Shown: positions 28,081 to 38,854, numbered from the stretch's first letter. The stretch: 64,000 bases of DNA from Bacillota bacterium (GCA_029239605.1 JARBUO010000001.1:1-64000); one strand, 5' to 3'. Program-made: numbers and translations. The notes: generated by a model not told the origin, from the letters alone.

Positions 28081-30705
28081 TTACTGGTCAGCAGCCTTCT
28101 TTAATTCTTCAAGAATACCGAATGCCTGTGACGGAGTAATGGTCATAAGATCAAGTGTCTTCAGACGTTCCACCACAGGATTTGGTGCAAAGCTGAAAAA
28201 GGAGATCTGCTCTGTATTGGCTTTGGATTCCGGAAGTTCCTCAGCCGCACCGGCTAGATATTTATCCAAATCGATGGAAGCGCCGCTCTGCTCCAGTTCA
28301 GAAAGTTTCTCTTCTGCTGTAAGCAGCAGTTGCTGTGGTACCCCTGCAAGCTTCGCCACATGGATTCCATAGCTTCGGCTGGCACTGCCTTCTATGATCT
28401 TGTGAAGGAACACAATATTTCCGTCCTTCTCCTGAACGTCAACGTTCAGGTTCTTCAGCCCTGTCATGTGCCCTTCCAGAGCGGTCAGCTCGTGATAATG
28501 GGTGGCAAAGAGGGTGCGAATTCTTCCCTTGCTGTTGCAAAGGTATTCCACCACAGCCCAAGCGATGGAAAGCCCGTCGTAGGTGCTTGTCCCACGGCCG
28601 ATTTCATCAAGGATAATCAGACTCTTGTCCGTCGCTGTGTTGAGTATGTATGCCAGCTCGCTCATTTCCACATAGAAGGTACTCTGACCCTGTGCCAGAT
28701 TATCCGAAGCACCGATTCTTGTATAGATGCGATCCACAATACCGATGGTTGCTGATTCCGCCGGTACAAAACAGCCGGTTTGGGCCATGAGCACAATCAA
28801 GGCAGTCTGTCTCATGTATGTAGATTTTCCTGACATGTTTGGTCCGGTGATCAGCAGCATGCTACTGTCCTTTCGATCCACATAGGTGTCATTGGAGACG
28901 AAGATTCCGTTGCGGATACTTCCCTCAATGACGGGATGCCGTCCCTTTTCAATGAGAATCGCATCTCCGTTGTTGATGTCCGGTTTCACATATCCCAATC
29001 TGCTTCCCACCTCTGCGTAAGAAACCAAAACATCTAAAACAGAAAGGGATGCCGAGGTGTTTTGAATCGCTCCGATAAAGCCCTGAATGAAGTTTCTGAT
29101 TCCTGCAAACAGTTCATATTCCAGCTGATTGATCTTTGTTTCCGCATTGAGAACAACAGATTCTACTTCCTTCAGCTCCGGGGTGATAAATCGCTCGCAA
29201 TTGGCCAGGGTCTGCTTTCTGATGTAGTTCTCGGGAACGAGGTCATAATAGGATTTTGTCACTTCAATATAATATCCGAATACCTTGTTGAAACCAACCT
29301 TTAGTGATTTAATTCCTGTCCGCTCTTTCTCAACGGCTTCCAGTCCGGCAATCCAGCTCTGACCGTCAACGATGGAATCCTTCAAGCTGTCAAGATCCTC
29401 AGAATAGCTTTTCTTGATCAGCCCTCCCTCCTTGACAGTAAAGGGCGGTTCATCCACTACAGCCCTATCGATGAGTTCATAGATGTCAGCAAGAGCATCC
29501 ATGGTAGCTTCCAGCCGCTCCAGCAGAGGGTCGCCGCAGGATGCCAGCTCACCTTTTATTTCGGGAAGAACAAAAATAGAATTTTTCAGTGCAATGAGGT
29601 CTTTGCCGTTGGCGTTGCCGCAGGCAATCCTTCCTGCCAGCCGCTCCAAATCATAAATCTTTTTCAGATGCTCCTTGAGATTGTTTCTGAGAAGGATTTC
29701 ATCGGTCAACAGTTCCACGGCATCCAAACGCTGTTTGATTTCAGCCAGCCTGTTGAGCGGTTCCCGCAGCCACTGTTTCATTTTTCTCGAACCCATGGCG
29801 GTCTGCGTCCTGTCGAGTACTCCAAGAAGGGAGCCCTGAATCTTCTTTTCAAACAGGGTCTCTGTCAGTTCCAGGTTCTTAATGGTTGCTTTATCCAGCG
29901 CCATATGCCCAGCTGTATCGTAAACATTGAGGCGTGCCAGATGGGAAAGGCTCTGCTTCTGGGTTTCGAAAAGATAGGAAAGCAATGCCCCAAGGGCCAT
30001 AACCGCCGCCGGCATTTCTTCCACCCCAAGGCCCTTTAGTGATTTCACTTTAAACTGACGAAGGACAGCTTCCTCCGCTGCGTTCTGACTGTAATACTGG
30101 GAACTTAATGTACTGAAATAGGCGCCGGAAGCATCTCTGATATCTTCAGAAAGACCGTCCAGTGAAACAGCCTCGTTGGCGATGACTTCCTTAGCCCTGA
30201 TCTTTACCAATTCATTGATTAGTTTTTCTATGTATCTTGCGCCGGATAGTTCCGCGGCGCTGATTTCACCGGTGGACACATCGCAATAAGCGATTCCCGC
30301 ACCGGTTTCACTCAGAAAGACTGAGGCGAGATAATTGTTCTCTTTTTCGTTGAGCATGGATTGGCTGACCACGGTGCCGGGGGTAATGATCTGTATCACT
30401 TCCCGTTTTACAATCCCTTTGGCTGTTGCCGGGTCTTCCACTTGCTCACAAATTGCCACCTTATAGCCTCTCTCGATGAGCTTGCCAATGTAGTTATCTG
30501 CGGCATGATAAGGGACGCCGCACATGGGTGCCCGTTCCTCCTGCCCGTAGCTCTTTCCCGTCAGCGTGATTTCCAGCTCCCGTGACGCTGTTACCGCATC
30601 TTCAAAAAACATTTCGTAGAAATCGCCAAGACGGAAGAACAGGATGCAATCCTTGTAGTTTTCCTTGATATCCATATACTGCTGCATCATTGGTGTAAGT
30701 TGCAT
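28081..30705 (-). CDS. mutS: DNA mismatch repair protein MutS
   Basis: N-terminal DFYEMF; Walker A TGPNMSGKST; DEIGRGTSTYDGLSIAWAV. Confidence 0.97.
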   Translation of the reverse strand: MQLTPMMQQYMDIKENYKDCILFFRLGDFYEMFFEDAVTASRELEITLTGKSYGQEERAPMCGVPYHAADNYIGKLIERGYKVAICEQVEDPATAKGIVKREVIQIITPGTVVSQSMLNEKENNYLASVFLSETGAGIAYCDVSTGEISAAELSGARYIEKLINELVKIRAKEVIANEAVSLDGLSEDIRDASGAYFSTLSSQYYSQNAAEEAVLRQFKVKSLKGLGVEEMPAAVMALGALLSYLFETQKQSLSHLARLNVYDTAGHMALDKATIKNLELTETLFEKKIQGSLLGVLDRTQTAMGSRKMKQWLREPLNRLAEIKQRLDAVELLTDEILLRNNLKEHLKKIYDLERLAGRIACGNANGKDLIALKNSIFVLPEIKGELASCGDPLLERLEATMDALADIYELIDRAVVDEPPFTVKEGGLIKKSYSEDLDSLKDSIVDGQSWIAGLEAVEKERTGIKSLKVGFNKVFGYYIEVTKSYYDLVPENYIRKQTLANCERFITPELKEVESVVLNAETKINQLEYELFAGIRNFIQGFIGAIQNTSASLSVLDVLVSYAEVGSRLGYVKPDINNGDAILIEKGRHPVIEGSIRNGIFVSNDTYVDRKDSSMLLITGPNMSGKSTYMRQTALIVLMAQTGCFVPAESATIGIVDRIYTRIGASDNLAQGQSTFYVEMSELAYILNTATDKSLIILDEIGRGTSTYDGLSIAWAVVEYLCNSKGRIRTLFATHYHELTALEGHMTGLKNLNVDVQEKDGNIVFLHKIIEGSASRSYGIHVAKLAGVPQQLLLTAEEKLSELEQSGASIDLDKYLAGAAEELPESKANTEQISFFSFAPNPVVERLKTLDLMTITPSQAFGILEELKKAADQ

Positions 30706-30882
30706 GGTAACCTCTAATCTCTTTCTCTCTACTCTATTTCAATTAACGTTATGTCCGGGAAAATCCGGTTTTGGAACATATGATTGTTAATCTCTGGCTA
30801 TTCTAAGCTTATTTGATAATATCTATTTTGTGAACTTTCAATCTAAACATCCGATCTGAAATCCGATGGTGAATATCAGATT

Positions 30883-31863
30883 TTAGTCCAGCGCTGCATG
30901 GGAAGTCTTGACCACAGCTTTGATCAAGTCTTTATAATCCAGATCACCAATACCAGCATCATTGTCATTGCGATGTGAAGTGCTGTCTGCCTCGGCTTGT
31001 GCGTTGCTGCTCCAGTCCGCCTGTCTCTCAGCATTCAATGTTTTTCCCTCTAATACATTTCCCCCGGCAACCAATGCTTGCTGGTTCTTATCTTTGCTGA
31101 GCAGAAGCAGATATTCGATATTTCCTTTGGCGCCGGTCATGGGGGAAAAGTCGAGACCATGGGAATAGAGCCCGTTTATTTCAGCATATCGGATTACATT
31201 CCCAATCACTTCTTCATGAACTGCTTTATCGCGGACAATTCCTTTTTTACCGACCTGCTCCCGTCCGGCTTCAAATTGAGGCTTTACCAGGCAGACCAGT
31301 CTTCCGCTTTCCGAAAGCAGCGACGCCGCGACAGGGAAGACCAGTTTCAGTGAGATAAAGGATACATCAATGCTGATAAAATCAGCCTTGTCTTCAATCT
31401 TCTCCGGTTCCAGATAGCGGATATTTACCTTCTCCATGTTGACCACTCTCGGATCATTTCTAAGGGTCCAGTCAAGCTGGCCATAACCCACATCGATGGA
31501 ATAGACCTTTCTAGCCCCGTTTTTCAGCATGCAGTCCGTGAAACCTCCTGTGGAAGCACCAATGTCTACCGCAACGGCATTCTCTAAAGAAAGCTGAAAC
31601 GATTGAATGGCTTTTGCAAGCTTCAGCCCGCCCCGGCTCACATAAGGACAGGTATCCTCCTTTACAAAGAGATCCGCATCCTCGCGAACGCCCGTTCCCG
31701 CCTTGTCAACTCTCTGCCCGTCAACATAGACGATTCCTGCCATAACAGCAGCTTTTGCTCTTTCTCTGGAAGGAAAGAACCCTCTGTTAACTAGTATGAT
31801 ATCAAGCCTTTCCTTCAAGGAAATCACACACCCTTTCTGCGATGCCTTCCGCATCCAATCCAT
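30883..31863 (-). CDS. tlyA: TlyA-family rRNA methyltransferase (S4 + FtsJ)
   Basis: LKERLDIILVNRGFFPSRERAKAAVMAG; AVDIGASTGGFTDCML; start uncertain (likely internal TTG). Confidence 0.88.
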   Translation of the reverse strand: MDWMRKASQKGCVISLKERLDIILVNRGFFPSRERAKAAVMAGIVYVDGQRVDKAGTGVREDADLFVKEDTCPYVSRGGLKLAKAIQSFQLSLENAVAVDIGASTGGFTDCMLKNGARKVYSIDVGYGQLDWTLRNDPRVVNMEKVNIRYLEPEKIEDKADFISIDVSFISLKLVFPVAASLLSESGRLVCLVKPQFEAGREQVGKKGIVRDKAVHEEVIGNVIRYAEINGLYSHGLDFSPMTGAKGNIEYLLLLSKDKNQQALVAGGNVLEGKTLNAERQADWSSNAQAEADSTSHRNDNDAGIGDLDYKDLIKAVVKTSHAALD

Positions 31864-33760
31864 ATTTGCAGCAAAGCTCTTCTGTGCTTCCCTGCTCTAC
31901 AAAACGGTCCGGCCAACCGATGTTTAAAACCCGCAGGCCGTCCCTTCTATTTTCAGCCAGTATCTTTGTTACCGCCTCGCCGTATCCGCCCGCAATGACA
32001 TTGTCTTCCAGGGTAACAAGGGCTCTGGTTCTTTCTGCTGCCGCAAGGATCGACGCGGTATCCATAGGTTTTACAAATCGAACATTGGTCAGCCCCGCCT
32101 GAATTCCTCGGTTTCGCAGCAGATCACAGGCCGCAATTCCCACAGAAACCATTTTTCCAACCGCAAATAGTTCCACATCCAGACCGTAGATAATTTGCCT
32201 GCTGCCGAAGAAATGGTCCGGTTCAGAAGCATAGTGCTCCATCTTCCATTCAGGTTCGTTCTCTTGCCCGTGAGATTTTACGTTGGTATTTTGACCATCC
32301 TGTTCTGTTTGGATTGGAATTACTTCCGCTGCTTCCCCTCTGGGATAACGGATTGCACAGGGTCCCGGGAGCGTGATCGCATACTCCATCATTTCCTCAA
32401 GGTCTTTTCCATCCTTTGGCGCCAGAACAGTCATATTCGGCATATGAGACAGATAGGACAGATCAAAAACGCCATGATGGGTTTCTCCGTCAGCACCAAC
32501 ATTCCCCGCCCTGTCAATGGCAAAGAGCACCGGAAGCTTTTGCATGCAAACATCAATGAGGATCTGATCATATGCTCTTTGTAAAAAAGTGGAGTAGATT
32601 GCCACCACCGGTCGAAATCCGCCAGCTGCAAGTCCTGCTGCAAAAGTCACCGCATGGGCTTCCGCAATTCCAGCGTCAAAAGTCCGCTGCGGATGCTTCT
32701 GAGAAAATTTGCCAAGGCCGGTCGCTTCAATCATAGCAGCACTTACTGCAACGATTCTCTCGTCCCTGTCCGCCATTTCCAGAAGCTTCTTACCAAAGAC
32801 AGAGGAATAGCTGGGTTTCTCCGAAACAGACAGCAAATTGCCTGTCGTCGGATCAAAAGCAGCAATTCCGTGAAATTTTCCCGGATTGTTTTCTGCATTG
32901 CGATAGCCCTTGCCTTTTTTCGTTATGGCATGGATCACCACCGGCTCATCCATTAATTTTGCAACGGAAAGGATCTCTGTCAAATCGTGAATATTATGGC
33001 CGTCTACGGGTCCAAAGTATTTGAATCCAAGCTGTTCAAAGATTCCGCCCGGAGAAAGGGCATATTTTACGGTATCTCGGATATGTTCCACACTGCTGTA
33101 AATGCCTTGGCCGACACCGGGAATTCCCTTTAATGTCTTCTTCAGCTGCTTCTTCAAATCCAGATAGGTATGTGATGCGCGAAGTTTGGCAAGATGCTGC
33201 GAAATTCCGCCAATATTCCTCGCGATTGACATCTCGTTGTCATTCAGGATCACAATCATCCTGGAATGGGATGATCCGGCGTTGTTCAGCGCCTCGTAAG
33301 CCATCCCCCCTGTCAGAGCACCGTCACCGATGACCGCTACCACCGAATGGTCAAGCCCCTGAAGATCTCTGGCTGCGGCATAGCCCATGGCGGCAGAAAT
33401 GGAATTACTGCTATGGCCTGCGTCAAACGTATCATGGATGCTTTCATCCCGTTTTGGAAAACCGCTGAGTCCATTGAATTTACGAAGCCCGTCAAAACTT
33501 CCGGCTCTGCCGGTCAAAATCTTATGTACATAGGATTGATGTCCCACATCCCAGATCAGCTTATCCTTCGGGCTGTCAAAGACCTTATGAAGGGCAATGG
33601 TCAATTCCACAACCCCCAGATTGGAGGCTAGATGGCCCCCGTTCTTTGAAACCTTTTCAATTAAAAAATCCCTTATTTCATAGGATAACAGCTCCAGATC
33701 CCTGCTGTTCATCTGCTTCAGTTCTTCCGGAAAATTGTAATCCAGCAACGTTTTTTTCAT
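31802..33760 (-). CDS. dxs: 1-deoxy-D-xylulose-5-phosphate synthase
   Basis: TPP motif GDGALTGGMAYEALNNAG; GHQSYVHKILTGR; start revised to MKKTLLDYNF. Confidence 0.96.
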   Translation of the reverse strand: MKKTLLDYNFPEELKQMNSRDLELLSYEIRDFLIEKVSKNGGHLASNLGVVELTIALHKVFDSPKDKLIWDVGHQSYVHKILTGRAGSFDGLRKFNGLSGFPKRDESIHDTFDAGHSSNSISAAMGYAAARDLQGLDHSVVAVIGDGALTGGMAYEALNNAGSSHSRMIVILNDNEMSIARNIGGISQHLAKLRASHTYLDLKKQLKKTLKGIPGVGQGIYSSVEHIRDTVKYALSPGGIFEQLGFKYFGPVDGHNIHDLTEILSVAKLMDEPVVIHAITKKGKGYRNAENNPGKFHGIAAFDPTTGNLLSVSEKPSYSSVFGKKLLEMADRDERIVAVSAAMIEATGLGKFSQKHPQRTFDAGIAEAHAVTFAAGLAAGGFRPVVAIYSTFLQRAYDQILIDVCMQKLPVLFAIDRAGNVGADGETHHGVFDLSYLSHMPNMTVLAPKDGKDLEEMMEYAITLPGPCAIRYPRGEAAEVIPIQTEQDGQNTNVKSHGQENEPEWKMEHYASEPDHFFGSRQIIYGLDVELFAVGKMVSVGIAACDLLRNRGIQAGLTNVRFVKPMDTASILAAAERTRALVTLEDNVIAGGYGEAVTKILAENRRDGLRVLNIGWPDRFVEQGSTEELCCKYGLDAEGIAERVCDFLEGKA

Positions 33761-33845
33761 GCGATCTATACCCCTTGTTTTTTTCATTCGCCCCATACCC
33801 CTTGACAGTTCATTTCATTCTTGCGTCCATTTCATTCATTCCCGG

Positions 33846-34742
33846 TTAATTAATTCTCGCTGCCAGTTCATCGGCCAATTTGATAAAGAATTCAGCGTTA
33901 TCGTAGTAGTCAGCCAGTGCCTTTTTAGCATTTTCCGTCAGCTCATTGGCTCTTTGTTTCGACTCCTCAATGCCGTACCGGCAAGGATAGGTCGCTTTTT
34001 GATTCACCTGATCCGAACCTGTTCGTTTCCCCAGATCTTCCTCATTGCCACTTACATCCAGAATGTCATCGACGATCTGGAAGGCCAGTCCTATGTTCTC
34101 AGCATATTCATCAAGATCTTCAAGGGTCTTCTTATCACAGCCCCCAAGATAGGCGCCGGCTCTCACAGCAGCCTTAATCAATGCTGCTGTTTTGTTCAGA
34201 TGGATATAGTCCAGCAACTCCCTGGTACACTGTTTATTCTCCGCCTCCACGTCTGCGACCTGACCGGCTATCATGCCACGGCATCCGGCTCCTTTCGAGA
34301 TTTCATAAGCTGCCCGAACCCGGCGTTTCAATAGATCAACGTTGTCAAAATACAGCAGCATATCCTTGTTCATGGCCTCAAAGGCTGAGGTCAAAAGACC
34401 GTCTCCCGCAAGAATTGCCATGGCTTCTCCAAACACCTTGTGATTGGTGGGCATTCCTCTTCTGAGATCGTCATCGTCCATTGCAGGGAGATCATCATGG
34501 ATCAGGGAATAAGTATGAATATATTCGATGGCGCTGGCGTACGGCAGCGCAGTTTTTTCATCTCCGCCGCAAAAATCGCAGGCAGCAAGCAGTAAAACAG
34601 ACCGAAGCATCTTACCTCCGGCCTTTAAGCTGTAAGTCATGGCTTCAGATAACGTAATACTTTTATGGTCAACTTCCGGAAGGAAATAGAGAATATGATC
34701 CTCTACCAGCTTCTTGTATCTCAGATATTCTTCATTTTGCAT
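33846..34742 (-). CDS. ispA: Polyprenyl (farnesyl) diphosphate synthase
   Basis: DDLPAMDDDDLRRG and DDILD motifs. Confidence 0.94.
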   Translation of the reverse strand: MQNEEYLRYKKLVEDHILYFLPEVDHKSITLSEAMTYSLKAGGKMLRSVLLLAACDFCGGDEKTALPYASAIEYIHTYSLIHDDLPAMDDDDLRRGMPTNHKVFGEAMAILAGDGLLTSAFEAMNKDMLLYFDNVDLLKRRVRAAYEISKGAGCRGMIAGQVADVEAENKQCTRELLDYIHLNKTAALIKAAVRAGAYLGGCDKKTLEDLDEYAENIGLAFQIVDDILDVSGNEEDLGKRTGSDQVNQKATYPCRYGIEESKQRANELTENAKKALADYYDNAEFFIKLADELAARIN

Positions 34743-34757
34743 CCTACCGTATCTCCT

Positions 34758-34961
34758 TTATGCTTCTTTTTTATCGTAGAATTCGATTTTCTGTTTTGCA
34801 TCATTGAGAATCTCATTACAGCAGCGGTAATATTCCACTCCCTTTTCAAAGCATTGCATTGCCTCTTCCAAAGTTGTCCCATCCTTTTTTAAAATTTCAG
34901 CAGAACGTTCAAGCCCAGCCAAAGCTTCTTCAAAGCTCAGTTTTTTCTCTTGTTTTGGCAT
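34758..34961 (-). CDS. xseB: Exodeoxyribonuclease VII small subunit
   Basis: LSFEEALAGLERSAEILKKDGTTLEEAMQCFEKGVEYYRCC. Confidence 0.93.
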   Translation of the reverse strand: MPKQEKKLSFEEALAGLERSAEILKKDGTTLEEAMQCFEKGVEYYRCCNEILNDAKQKIEFYDKKEA

Positions 34962-36171
34962 CTTGATCCCTCCTCACATCGAAGACACGGCACTCGATAC
35001 TGCCGTCCCTCATCACCGCTGTCAGGTCATCGCCGGGCAAAAATCCCCCTGCGGTACCTGTCATCTTTCCTTCTCCGTTCAAAATTGCCGCATACCCTCT
35101 GTCCATGATATTCCTCGGATTTAAAGCATCCAGGCCGGATTTGGTCATTTCAAGTCTGACGGTCCAGTCCTTCAGCCTGTTTTCCAGGGCACCTCTTATA
35201 TCCTTGATCAGAGTTTCCGCATTCATCGCGCTGTACAGGAGCCTGTGATTCAGACTGACGCTCAACGCGCTGATGTTGTGGCTTGCAACTCTTAATTCCA
35301 TATATTTTATCAGCCGTTCCATAACATGAATCAGGCTGTCCTTTTCACTTTCTACGTACGCTTTCAGTGCACCGATATCCGGGACCGCCATCTGTGCTGC
35401 CGCCGTAGGCGTTTCTGCTCTTTTGTCAGCAACAAAATCTGCAATGGTAAAATCAGTCTCATGGCCGACAGCTGAAATTACCGGGATTTTAGACGCAAAG
35501 ATGCTCCGTGCGACGATTTCTTCATTAAACGCCCACAGTTCCTCCATTGATCCGCCGCCTCTGCCGACGATGATCGTGTCGGTTTCAGGAAACAAGCGAT
35601 TCACATCCTGAATTGATTTTGCAATGTCCGCAGCAGCGCCCGGACCTTGAACAAGGCAGGGATATACCAGGACATCAACAATATTATTCCTGCTCTTAAT
35701 AATTTTTATGATATCTCTTACGGCAGCCCCTGTTTCGGAAGTGATTACCGCTACCTTACGCGGAAAATAGGGAATGGGCTTTTTGTATTTCTCATCGAAA
35801 AGACCTTCTCCAGCAAGTTTTTGCTTCAGTTTTTCAAACGCTGCAGTTAAATTTCCCAGTCCTTCCACAGCAATCTCCCGAACATTCAGAGAGTAAGTAC
35901 CGCCACGCTCATAGAGATAAATATACCCTGTTGCGATGATTTCCATACCATCAACCAGTTCGTACCGAAGATCTCTCAGATATTCCGCTGAGAGAAAGCA
36001 ATTGATTTTGCTGTTTTCATCCTTCATGGTAAAATACACATGGCCTGTGCTATGGTACTTCAGGTTTGAGATCTCCCCGATGACCGAAACATTGCCGAGA
36101 AGAGGATCTGATTGAAGAATTCTCTTGATGTAGCCGTTGAGCTGAGATACTTTTACCGGTTTGATTGCCAT
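34930..36171 (-). CDS. xseA: Exodeoxyribonuclease VII large subunit
   Basis: VSQLNGYIKRILQSDPLLGNVSVIGEISNLKYHSTGHVYFTMKDE; GRGGGSMEELWAFNEE. Confidence 0.96.
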   Translation of the reverse strand: MAIKPVKVSQLNGYIKRILQSDPLLGNVSVIGEISNLKYHSTGHVYFTMKDENSKINCFLSAEYLRDLRYELVDGMEIIATGYIYLYERGGTYSLNVREIAVEGLGNLTAAFEKLKQKLAGEGLFDEKYKKPIPYFPRKVAVITSETGAAVRDIIKIIKSRNNIVDVLVYPCLVQGPGAAADIAKSIQDVNRLFPETDTIIVGRGGGSMEELWAFNEEIVARSIFASKIPVISAVGHETDFTIADFVADKRAETPTAAAQMAVPDIGALKAYVESEKDSLIHVMERLIKYMELRVASHNISALSVSLNHRLLYSAMNAETLIKDIRGALENRLKDWTVRLEMTKSGLDALNPRNIMDRGYAAILNGEGKMTGTAGGFLPGDDLTAVMRDGSIECRVFDVRRDQDAKTREKTEL

Positions 36172-37214
36172 AAAGAATTACCTCCGAGATAGGAAATCCC
36201 AACGGCATTATCAGAAGATAATGCGGGATCTCCGAACATGATCTGTATTGTTCGCCCCTCAAACGAGCGGCTTTTAAAAAAGGTTTCCAGTTCATTTCTG
36301 ATAAAGGAGCTTGCGGTTACTCCTCCCGTAAACAGCACCCTGCTGCATCCTGATTCCTGAACAGCACGTTCCGTCAGTACTGCAAGACAGCTGCTGATAT
36401 GTCGGAATAAAGCAAAGACCATCCGCTCAGGGTCTGCTCCTTTTTCCAGTTCCCGTCTGCATTGGGTTTCCATCCCGGAGAGGTTAATTTCGAGACCGCT
36501 CACCGGGATCTTTTTTAGCAGCTGGGAATTGCCATTGACGGTAGTATCAATCTTTTCCTGGCCAGGCAGTGCCGAATAACTGCCGCTTTCCTTTCCCGCC
36601 GTTGAATTTGTATTCAGCTTGTCCCTTACAGAAAGCGCCGTCCGATCCATTTCTCTGCCGCAAGGAAAGGCCATTCCAAGGAAAACCCCGATCCTGTCAA
36701 TGACCTGACCAAAGGAAAGGTCCCTGCTCCCCCCAAGAATATTGATTTGTCCGTTGGTAACCTTCAGCAGTTCGCTGGTGCCGCCGGAAAGATGGTAAGC
36801 CAGATAGTCGTTCGTTTCCGAGAATGCACTGTTGTGCTTTACTGCCTCCAAATGTCCCTCCTGATGAGAGAACTCAAAGAATGGCACCCCCAGGCTGGCT
36901 GCCATAACTTTTCCGTAATTGACCCCGGCTTTAAAAACAGGCATATAGGAACCCTCTACCGGTCTTGGTCTGCCGGATGCCGCAACAGCAGCAATCCGAT
37001 TCTTATCTGCGGTTTTCATTGCTTCAAGAATCAAGGCCGGGAGGTTTTCCATATGCTGAAAAAGGGCGTGGGATTGCCGAAGCCCTCTTTCGCCCTGCTT
37101 TACAGTCAATAATTTTCTTGCGTCCAGTATGATTTCTCCGCCGATATCAGTAATGGCCAGTGAGGTGGTGTAATTGCTGGTATCAAGGCCGAGAATCAAA
37201 TCTCTATTCTGCAT
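36153..37214 (-). CDS. TsaD/Kae1-like ASKHA paralog
   Basis: LILGLDTSNYTTSLAI; FEFSHQEGHLEAV; HLSGGTSELL; LFTGGVTASSF; in xseA-nusB context. Confidence 0.8.
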   Translation of the reverse strand: MQNRDLILGLDTSNYTTSLAITDIGGEIILDARKLLTVKQGERGLRQSHALFQHMENLPALILEAMKTADKNRIAAVAASGRPRPVEGSYMPVFKAGVNYGKVMAASLGVPFFEFSHQEGHLEAVKHNSAFSETNDYLAYHLSGGTSELLKVTNGQINILGGSRDLSFGQVIDRIGVFLGMAFPCGREMDRTALSVRDKLNTNSTAGKESGSYSALPGQEKIDTTVNGNSQLLKKIPVSGLEINLSGMETQCRRELEKGADPERMVFALFRHISSCLAVLTERAVQESGCSRVLFTGGVTASSFIRNELETFFKSRSFEGRTIQIMFGDPALSSDNAVGISYLGGNSLWQSNR

Positions 37215-37611
37215 CTTTCGTTCTTACAACCTTACCCAGAATCCCATTAATGAATTTACCGGAATCATCACCGCCGAACTTCTTCGCCATATCCACGGCT
37301 TCATTGATCGACGCAGAATCAGGTACTTCGTCCAGGTATAAAATCTCTGCTGCGGATAACCGCAGGATTGCCAGGTCAACCTTGGCCATACGGCTAATCT
37401 TCCAGTTGGAACTGCACGCTTCCAGTTTTCCGTCAATCATATCGAGATTTGCAACGGTTGCACCATAAAGGTCGTTAAAATACTCAAGCTGATTAGAATC
37501 CCGCAGGTGCTCCTGAACAAATCGTTCCTTTATATCTTTGCCATAATCATTCTGTACTTCCATCTGAAACAACAGCTGCATGAAAAGCTCTCTTGCTTCG
37601 GTTCTTCGCAT
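37204..37611 (-). CDS. nusB: Transcription antitermination factor NusB
   Basis: RRTEARELFMQLLFQMEV...INEAVDMAKKFGGDDSGKFINGILG. Confidence 0.95.
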   Translation of the reverse strand: MRRTEARELFMQLLFQMEVQNDYGKDIKERFVQEHLRDSNQLEYFNDLYGATVANLDMIDGKLEACSSNWKISRMAKVDLAILRLSAAEILYLDEVPDSASINEAVDMAKKFGGDDSGKFINGILGKVVRTKDAE

Positions 37612-37616
37612 GTCTT

Positions 37617-37982
37617 CTAGTCCTCCTCGTCTGTGAAGTGTACTCCCTGAACATGTATGTTTACTGCTTTCACAACAGCTTCTGTCATGGCTTCTACTTC
37701 TTTTTTTACATTTTCCTGGATATCCCAGGCGACTTCCGGAATTTTTATTCCATATTCTACGATGATATATATGTCGATCCCGATTCCGTCATCGTTTTGG
37801 TTCACCTTGATCCCTTTATAAAGGGGCTCCTTTCCGAAAATATTTTTTGAAATATTGTCGGAAAAAACGCTGGAAAGGCCTGCAACGCCCTTGGTTTTTA
37901 AAGTTGCATTCATGGTGCAGACTGCGATGACATCATCGGATATTTTCAGGGTTCCCAGTTTTTCATCGGATCCTGTGCTCAT
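37617..37982 (-). CDS. Asp23/Gls24 envelope stress protein (AmaP/YqhY-like)
   Basis: GTLKISDDVIAVCTMNATLKTKGVAGLSS; ENVKKEVEAMTEAVVKAVNIHVQGVHF. Confidence 0.9.
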   Translation of the reverse strand: MSTGSDEKLGTLKISDDVIAVCTMNATLKTKGVAGLSSVFSDNISKNIFGKEPLYKGIKVNQNDDGIGIDIYIIVEYGIKIPEVAWDIQENVKKEVEAMTEAVVKAVNIHVQGVHFTDEED

Positions 37983-38055
37983 TCATTTCACCTCAAGTAT
38001 GTTATATAGTCATTATAGCAGAAGTGAACTTGAGATACAAATTATTTTGCATCTC

Positions 38056-38817
38056 TCAATATTTGCTCTGAATCACGATTTGGCTTGCATCCCGGCCCGT
38101 TTCCCGAATGACGATGTCACAGATTTTTGCAACGTCAGACTGGCTGATTTCCTGCTTGTATACAGTCACATTGACGGAATTATCGGTAATCAAAACCAGC
38201 GCATCGGTGAATCCTTTGTTCTTAATAAGATTCTCCACAACCTTCTCTGTATTCATGTAATTGATGATTTTCAGCTTCTGCTGTGTTGCATTGTTCTTTT
38301 CCGGACCGTCCTTCGTCTCTTCTATCACGTCGGTAAGCATCGAGATCACTTGATTTCTGTCCATATTGATCGTTGCTCTTACCTCTTCGAAATAGGTGTC
38401 TGCATTGGCCAATTCTTCCAGATTATCAGATGTAACAATGAGGCTCTTGTCGATGGGATCAACTGCAGAGGCATCGGCGTTGGTAGGCACAGCAGCACCA
38501 CCCGCAATGGTATCGATGATCTGACCGTTTGTATCGGTGGCTTCACCGGGAGCCTGACCGCCTGGCGCGGCATTGGGATCAACCGCTGCATTTGGGTCCA
38601 CAGCAGTGCCCGTCGTAGACGGAAGTTCCGCAACATTAGCACTGTCCACAAGGACATCTCCGTCATGAAGATCCATCTGCTCTGCTTCATAATCCTCATA
38701 TCCGGCAGTCGTTGCCAGATTCTGATCGTTGCTCAGTTTGTTGTTCAAAACACCGACGCAAACGATAAGGGCCAGCATACCCATTAAAATTATTTTTTTA
38801 CGTTTTGTGAATTCCAT
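38056..38817 (-). CDS. spoIIIAH: Stage III sporulation protein AH
   Basis: N-terminal TM; C-terminal SpoIIIAH-like domain; position next to spoIIIAG. Confidence 0.88.
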   Translation of the reverse strand: MEFTKRKKIILMGMLALIVCVGVLNNKLSNDQNLATTAGYEDYEAEQMDLHDGDVLVDSANVAELPSTTGTAVDPNAAVDPNAAPGGQAPGEATDTNGQIIDTIAGGAAVPTNADASAVDPIDKSLIVTSDNLEELANADTYFEEVRATINMDRNQVISMLTDVIEETKDGPEKNNATQQKLKIINYMNTEKVVENLIKNKGFTDALVLITDNSVNVTVYKQEISQSDVAKICDIVIRETGRDASQIVIQSKY

Positions 38818-38854
38818 TTACCATATCCCCCCTAATCCTGCTTTCACTTTAATT

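Noticed and set aside
25385-28372. Long plus-strand ORFs (e.g. 25385-25993, 26834-27364, 27662-28372) opposite miaA/mutL/mutS
   Set aside because: Antisense shadow ORFs over highly conserved genes; low-complexity, no recognisable domain, no RBS context.
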